A stretch of 64,000 nt of DNA from Gracilaria domingensis (taxonomy: Eukaryota > Rhodophyta > Florideophyceae > Gracilariales > Gracilariaceae). The DNA is taken from assembly GCA_022539475.1 (NCBI GenBank), contig VCMS01000095.1:62001-126000 (forward strand), given 5' to 3'. How positions within the stretch are numbered: position 1 is the first letter of the stretch; each line of letters opens with the position of its first letter. The notes below the pieces were generated by a model. That model worked only from the letters and a program-made list of their open reading frames with translations, did no database searches and was not told where the DNA came from. Both the position numbers and the translations under genes were made by a program. Positions 59,230 through 64,000 of this stretch are shown here, in pieces.

Positions 59230-61533
59230 ATGCCGACCAGGGGAAAGACCTCCAAACTTTTTGCGCTAGGCGTCAATGTCGCACAGCAAGCCGTTCACAA
59301 AACGGCCAACTTGCTAGACAAGCTCAACATTGATCCCTCGGCCTCGTCGAGTGCGCCTCCGAATCACTCCTACCCAGGTCATCCTGCGCCGTATTCCTAC
59401 CCGCAGGGTGCGCCGCCGCCTCCGCCTTTCTATCCGTCTGACGCAGCTCCTCCTCCCCCGCCCCCGCCCCCGTCGTACCCATCTGGTGCTCCACCTCCCC
59501 CACCCCCGCCCCAGTCGTACTCATCTGGTGCTCCACCTCCCCCGCCTCCTCCTCCGCCGGAACATCAGTTCACTCCTCGACCAAACTACTCATACTCTAC
59601 CCCTCGCCCTTCCCATGCGCCACATTTGTCTGACCAAACCCCGCTACCAACTCGTCCGAGGCCACCTTCCATTCCACCTACCGCGACATCAGCTCACTAT
59701 GAGCCCCATCCTCCCTATGCTTCGCCGCCGTCAGATTATCTGTCTTCCCCAAACCCGCCAAACCATCCGCCGCCAGTAGTTCCATATCCCTTGCCACCAC
59801 ACCCTGCTCAGGCACCCAATTACACTCATGAGACGAGCCCTTCAGCAACATCTCTACATCCACTGGGAACCAATCCGCGTCCGACGTCGTCACACCCGTC
59901 TTCACAAACTCATGGCGCCAGTAATTCAGCACCGAGCTTGTACCCTCCTCCAACCACTCCTCCCCCCATGTCGTACACGGAAACCAAACCTTCGTTTTCG
60001 CCATCTGCGCCACCACAAACACCTCCACCAGGCTATCCGGAAGTGCCTCAACCGTCGCATCAGCAGCCGCTCAGGTATTACACCCAACCTGCCCACAATT
60101 CTTCGTCGGCCACCTGTTCAGAGCGGCCAAACTATCCTCAGGCAGCATCATGTACGCAACGTCCGTATGAGTCCGCCCCAGACTTGCCGTCTCCTGAGTA
60201 TGATACATATCCACCCGCGAGTCACATTCCTCATTCTCAGAGTTCGCCAGCTGTATCTGCTCACCATCGACCACCTCCTCATCACGCTTTTTCCCGTCCC
60301 ATGCCAGGGCATGATCCAGCGGAAGGCAGGCCGAACTACTCATCTTCCTCCTTTCAAGCTGCACCTGATGGGTATCCCCATCCTCCAGTGGAAAGTGATA
60401 TTGAATCATATCATATTGCACCCGTATCGCCGCAAACTCCCTTTGTTCTACCATCTGCTATGGCAGGTACTCCAGACTGTGGATCTCTGCCTGGACCGTG
60501 TCCAGCGACAGCTTTTGCGTCAGAAGAAACTGCCTCACAGCCATCTTCAATCGCTTCTACTCAAATGTCCTGTGCCGCCTTTAATATCGTTCCGGTGCGG
60601 ATTGAACGCCCGTCTGAGACATCTGAATTGATTATGGACGAATTGCTAGAGGAGGTTCACAAACGTCAGGCTAAGGTTGCGAGTAGCCTAGGAAAGATTG
60701 TGTTTGATGAGGCTTGCAAAGGGCTTTCTCGCGTTTTGCATCCCGCAGATGACACCGACATACAATTGTTTGGAATTCAATTGCGACGCTCGGATTATGC
60801 AGCTTGCGAACAGGATTATCATCGCTGTGGTCGGGACAACATTCCCATTTTTGCTATCTCGTACACTCATCGCAATCGAAGCGTTGGTAGCTATAAGTTT
60901 TCTGATGATAGTTGGGATAATTTTCAAGTAGCGATGCATATGCTCGTCAAGTCCAATGTACAGAAGGTTCGGGTATGGCTGGATCAATGTCTTTGGCTGC
61001 GTGATTCCAATTTGGGTTGTTGGGCACACACAGGTCTGATACCTTACATTACCTGGCCCGTTTTCAGTCTTGGTGTGAAAGCACCAGAAAGAGATAGGAC
61101 TTTTGAGTCCTTTTATCGCGTCTGGCCATATCTGGAGGAGATTGCTGGACTCTGGTCGATGGGAGTGATAACGACCTGTGAGCTGCATCAGGACGATGAA
61201 CAAGATTGTCCCTCTCCTGTAACGCATGTTCGTTATAACCAGCGAGTATGTCTTGAGCCCCAAGCAAGTCTCTACTTGCTGTTTCATGCCATCTGTGATG
61301 GAAAGATCACAGACCTTGATTGCGCGTGTAATGACGATGTTCACGAGCTCATCGACATGGCGAAGTTTAACATGGGACATGAGTTAGACCGCGTAGTTGT
61401 CGGAAGCAACTGGAGAGCGCGTATTTCACCTGTGGAGAAACAGAACCGAGTTCAAAGGTTTTCAAATATAAGATCTGCCAAGGGGGAGTTTATCACTGCG
61501 TTTTCATCTGGAACAGTGTACTTGGATGTATGA
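59230..61533 (+). CDS. Proline-rich protein with unrecognised C-terminal domain
   Basis: 767 residues from the ATG at 59230. After a short helical start (LFALGVNVAQQAVHKTANLL), about residues 45-440 are a Pro/Ser/Tyr-rich disordered region with repeated units such as SGAPPPPPPPQSY, resembling profilin- or SH3-binding tracts. From about 470 to the end lies a folded domain: LIMDELLEEVHKRQAKVASS, FAISYTHRNRSVGSYKF, VQKVRVWLDQCLWLRDSNLG, CWAHTGLIPYITWPVFSLG and FESFYRVWPYLEEIAGLW. The pattern of WLDQ, conserved Trp and aromatic helices recalls HET/TIR-like domains, but the match is by eye only. No signal peptide or membrane segment. I do not assign a function. Confidence 0.8.
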   Translation: MPTRGKTSKLFALGVNVAQQAVHKTANLLDKLNIDPSASSSAPPNHSYPGHPAPYSYPQGAPPPPPFYPSDAAPPPPPPPPSYPSGAPPPPPPPQSYSSGAPPPPPPPPPEHQFTPRPNYSYSTPRPSHAPHLSDQTPLPTRPRPPSIPPTATSAHYEPHPPYASPPSDYLSSPNPPNHPPPVVPYPLPPHPAQAPNYTHETSPSATSLHPLGTNPRPTSSHPSSQTHGASNSAPSLYPPPTTPPPMSYTETKPSFSPSAPPQTPPPGYPEVPQPSHQQPLRYYTQPAHNSSSATCSERPNYPQAASCTQRPYESAPDLPSPEYDTYPPASHIPHSQSSPAVSAHHRPPPHHAFSRPMPGHDPAEGRPNYSSSSFQAAPDGYPHPPVESDIESYHIAPVSPQTPFVLPSAMAGTPDCGSLPGPCPATAFASEETASQPSSIASTQMSCAAFNIVPVRIERPSETSELIMDELLEEVHKRQAKVASSLGKIVFDEACKGLSRVLHPADDTDIQLFGIQLRRSDYAACEQDYHRCGRDNIPIFAISYTHRNRSVGSYKFSDDSWDNFQVAMHMLVKSNVQKVRVWLDQCLWLRDSNLGCWAHTGLIPYITWPVFSLGVKAPERDRTFESFYRVWPYLEEIAGLWSMGVITTCELHQDDEQDCPSPVTHVRYNQRVCLEPQASLYLLFHAICDGKITDLDCACNDDVHELIDMAKFNMGHELDRVVVGSNWRARISPVEKQNRVQRFSNIRSAKGEFITAFSSGTVYLDV

Positions 61534-62103
61534 CACCGCAACAATATCATTCGAAATCGAGCCCTGATTGTCTTACCCTGACGTGTTTCTTAGACAGACT
61601 GCAAAGCCTCGATCTTCCATGGATGTAAACTATTGGTAGACTTGATTAGTAGCATGCTGGTGAACTGCAGCTTCGATGTGTGCATCTTAATGCGACCTTG
61701 TCGCTGCACCGGAAAATGCACCGAACATTCTGGCACTTCCTTGTTCCAGGCCTTCTTAGCCTTCGAATCAATGTAACTCACTATCTCAAGACTAAAGGGT
61801 TAGTCTTTCTTCAGAGAGAGGGCCACCCAACGTCACACTTGTAACTCTTGGGCATCCCTTTCTGCTGAGTAATGTACTTCGCGAATTAGCGATATCCACG
61901 GCGAAGTATAATACGTTTTGTCGTCTTCTCCTGAGTCAAGTGTTCGCACTCTTGCCTCTATGCAATTCACGTGTTTGTGGGTGACGTTGCAGAGTTTTCG
62001 ACAATTAACATCTTCGTGACTGATTCATCATCAATGGCCATGAGGCGTACGGGCCCTTTACGCATACGGGCAGCGGACAGCTTATGGCAATGGTTTGTCG
62101 TCC
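61534..62103. other. Convergent 3' intergenic region
   Basis: Between the proline-rich gene (+) and the strictosidine-synthase-like gene (-). Nothing recognisable. Confidence 0.4.
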
Positions 62104-63246
62104 CTACGCAGTGTCGGGTAGTCGAAAGCGAGAAATTGTGCTCCCATGAAGGATACCCAACCATAGGTCGTCTCCACATCGATGAGCCGCTGCAACCAAT
62201 CCATGAGTCTTGGATGGGTCACCATACTGTACGCTCACTTTTCCCGTTTCTTCATCAATAGCTGCCACCATGCTGGCAGGCTTGCTGGGAATTAGAAGCT
62301 TCGGAGGAAGATTTGCAGCAAGTCGGCGGATAAAAACCGGCACTCGCGGGACCAGTCGTGATGTGAACACTGCCGGGCCGTAGAGGGTTACCCAAAACTG
62401 CTTTCCCACAGAGTCATATGAGATTCCATCAGGAAAACCTGGCAGTTCTACCAGCACTTGTCTCTCGCCACACTTGTCACCTCGGAGCCATAGCTTCCAA
62501 ATTTTCATGGTGGTAGTTTCTGCAAAGAGGGCGTAGTCGCCGCTAGGATGTACCGCAATTCCGTTGGCAAAGGCTATACCGTCTGCAAGTTGTGTGGTTT
62601 CCATTGTTTCTGGATCATACAGAAGTACGCGCCCAGATGGAGAGCCGTACAAGACGTCTGTGACATATGTTCCGTACGTGTTAGAATGACGGCTATGCAT
62701 GTCGCGTTGTGGGAACAGCTTGGTGGCAGATGTGAAGTACACTTTCCCATCAGAGGTTACATGTACGTCATCGCAATAGGTGATTTCATCTAATGGATCG
62801 GACGACAATGCAGGAGCCACAATCTCTGTATGAGCTTTGCTCGGATCGGGCGGCACCCGAAGAAGGCCGTGTGTAGAGTCGCATACATAGAGGGCCCCAG
62901 TTGAGGGATCGAAAGCACCGCCTAGCAATGCACCCCCAGTAACTGCGTAAGGTTTATATGCTGACCTGTTTTGAGCTACGGTCCAGATGATTCCACGCGC
63001 GTCAGTGACGAATATCTTGCAGTCAGAATCGCGAACAAATGCAGTTTCTGGTGACACAAGCTTTGGGTTTTGTGGTAGCTTGATTGCGGATGCTAGTAGA
63101 TCGTTCTGAGTCCAGATTCCTGTGTTATATTCGACTTGAGACAAGGAGGGGGGCTGCTCGCCGAAAAGATGGAGCGGATGCAGGGGCTTTCTAACAAGCC
63201 AAAGCGCAGTCGACAGCAGCGAAAGCATAAAAACGAGGATCATCAT
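62104..63246 (-). CDS. Strictosidine synthase-like / APMAP-like protein
   Basis: 380 residues from the ATG at 63246. An N-terminal hydrophobic helix (ILVFMLSLLSTALWLV) acts as signal anchor, so the six-bladed propeller faces the ER lumen or cell exterior. Family motifs: VSPETAFVRDSDCKIFVTDA, GGALLGGAFDPSTGALYVCD, EITYCDDVHVTSDGKVYFTS, then SGRVLLYDPETMETTQLADG, FANGIAVHPSGDYALFAETT and LPGFPDGISYDSVGKQFWVT. The N-P-x-K and DGI elements are those of SSL/APMAP, paraoxonase-like esterases; true strictosidine synthase activity is restricted to certain plants and is not implied. Function here probably lactonase or arylesterase-like, unproven. Confidence 0.88.
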   Translation of the reverse strand: MMILVFMLSLLSTALWLVRKPLHPLHLFGEQPPSLSQVEYNTGIWTQNDLLASAIKLPQNPKLVSPETAFVRDSDCKIFVTDARGIIWTVAQNRSAYKPYAVTGGALLGGAFDPSTGALYVCDSTHGLLRVPPDPSKAHTEIVAPALSSDPLDEITYCDDVHVTSDGKVYFTSATKLFPQRDMHSRHSNTYGTYVTDVLYGSPSGRVLLYDPETMETTQLADGIAFANGIAVHPSGDYALFAETTTMKIWKLWLRGDKCGERQVLVELPGFPDGISYDSVGKQFWVTLYGPAVFTSRLVPRVPVFIRRLAANLPPKLLIPSKPASMVAAIDEETGKVSVQYGDPSKTHGLVAAAHRCGDDLWLGILHGSTISRFRLPDTA

Positions 63247-63714
63247 GCTGGTGGAGAGCTCTTGTGGGCTGATGCAACTTTAGCACAAACAGACGAAATA
63301 CTGCCTATGGGGAGTAAGATGGGTGAGTCTTTGGGTCATCGAAGGTGAACTAGCTTGCTTTTGGTATGCGCTCGTATAGCCGCATCGGCTAGTGTCCGTG
63401 GCTGGTTAATCTGATCAGGCTGGCCCGAACAGAGCACAAATTTGATGAATTGCGTCATGTCAAGTTGACAATGTGAACTGCTAGCACTCCGAGAATCTCA
63501 TGCGGACAAAGAACGAACATTGTGAATCAAGCGTTGACAATTTGGAGCTAGATCTAGTTTTCATCTGGAACAGTAGTCGCTCTGAGCACAGTCCTCCCAT
63601 CCAGTCTCTTCACCTTCTCCAACGTGCGCTCGGTTTTGACCAAGGGACAACTCGCAAATCCTAACGAATTGACGCTGAGATCCTCAAAACATTCCTTCCG
63701 TCTCGGTATCATCA
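63247..63714. other. Intergenic region near right edge
   Basis: Promoter side of the APMAP-like gene and 3' flank of the edge gene. Nothing recognisable. Confidence 0.4.
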
Positions 63715-64000
63715 TCATTCAGCGGTTTGTGCTGAGGAGATTGTAGGGAAACGGTTGGCGCTCTTGTACTGAATTATTTTCTGCCTGGTCAGAGAGAGAG
63801 GTTGCTCGGGCTGAGCGATCTGCGGTGCTATCATATCAAGAAGATGTACATATCGGGATGTGGTAGTAGAGGCGGCATGCCGATAGTCACCGTCCTTCGC
63901 TGCTGACGCACACTCCTCCATTCTTGTCAACATGTGTGTGTAGGGCAAGTGAAGAGCCTGGCATGGCTTCCCGCAAGGGATGTCCAACGACACAGCCGTT
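63715..64000 (-). CDS. Hypothetical protein, 3' part, cut by right edge
   Basis: The frame is open to the right edge of the window, giving about 95 C-terminal residues. It has a helical-looking stretch (HMLTRMEECASAAKDGDYRH) and SRYVHLLDMIAPQIAQPEQP. No family recognised; too short to be sure it is coding. Confidence 0.35.
   Translation of the reverse strand, partial: TAVSLDIPCGKPCQALHLPYTHMLTRMEECASAAKDGDYRHAASTTTSRYVHLLDMIAPQIAQPEQPLSLTRQKIIQYKSANRFPTISSAQTAE

Noticed and set aside
1-64000. tRNA, 5S, U6 and other structured RNA genes
   Set aside because: I looked for T-loop (GTTCGAATC-like), U6 and 5S core sequences by eye; the few matches are inside coding regions without a cloverleaf. 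A covariance-model scan would be decisive.

Overview
This 64-kb window is nuclear DNA of a compact-genome eukaryote, most likely a unicellular red alga or a close algal relative (inference). The evidence is a set of plastid-type genes with transit-peptide-like N-termini (D-glycerate 3-kinase, CtpA-type C-terminal processing protease), a plant-type TDY MAP kinase, and purely eukaryotic machinery (LSm5, eS10, Tat-SF1/CUS2, Dus3, METTL2/6/8, UBAC2, AMBRA1-like, SAC phosphatase, Cut8/Sts1-like). Genes lie about 2 to 2.5 kb apart and most have no intron. The four introns I can resolve are 72-88 nt long, and two carry a perfect TACTAAC branch point.

Layout. 1-6.3 kb: end of a probable F-box/LRR gene, a four-exon AIM24-family gene, a 3-kb gene-free stretch with a perfect 37-nt palindrome, and a PsiD/phosphatidylserine-decarboxylase-like gene. 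6.6-19.1 kb: an orphan membrane protein, a DUF1963 protein, a tRNA m3C methyltransferase, glycerate kinase, Dus3, an MFSD5/MOT2-type transporter and LSm5. 19.7-28 kb: a GC-rich island with Stum/Spec3-like, Tat-SF1, eS10, a plastid membrane protein, a stand-alone sedoheptulose-7-phosphate cyclase, a secreted Ala/Pro/Thr repeat protein and a secreted FG-GAP protein. 28-35 kb: mostly gene-poor, with a LINE 3' tail and a 610-residue orphan. 35-46 kb: CtpA, an SLC45/SUT-like transporter, AMBRA1-like WD40, MAPK and a Cut8/Sts1-like gene, again GC-rich at gene 5' ends. 48-64 kb: UBAC2, a very large SAC phosphatase, a HAD hydrolase, small candidate genes, a proline-rich protein with an unrecognised C-terminal domain, a strictosidine-synthase/APMAP-like gene and a gene cut by the right edge.

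Organisation. At least seven gene pairs are head-to-head over GC-rich shared promoters, the tightest only 60 bp apart. Many GC-rich genes have strongly C-rich leaders ending in a GCC..ATG-like context, and GC falls from 5' to 3' within several transcripts. Gene-free stretches hold a population of short perfect inverted repeats. No operon, CRISPR array, tRNA or rRNA was found. The genes are housekeeping functions rather than one pathway. The most interesting loci are the stand-alone sugar-phosphate cyclase, the PsiD-like decarboxylase, the orphan proteins and the hairpin population.
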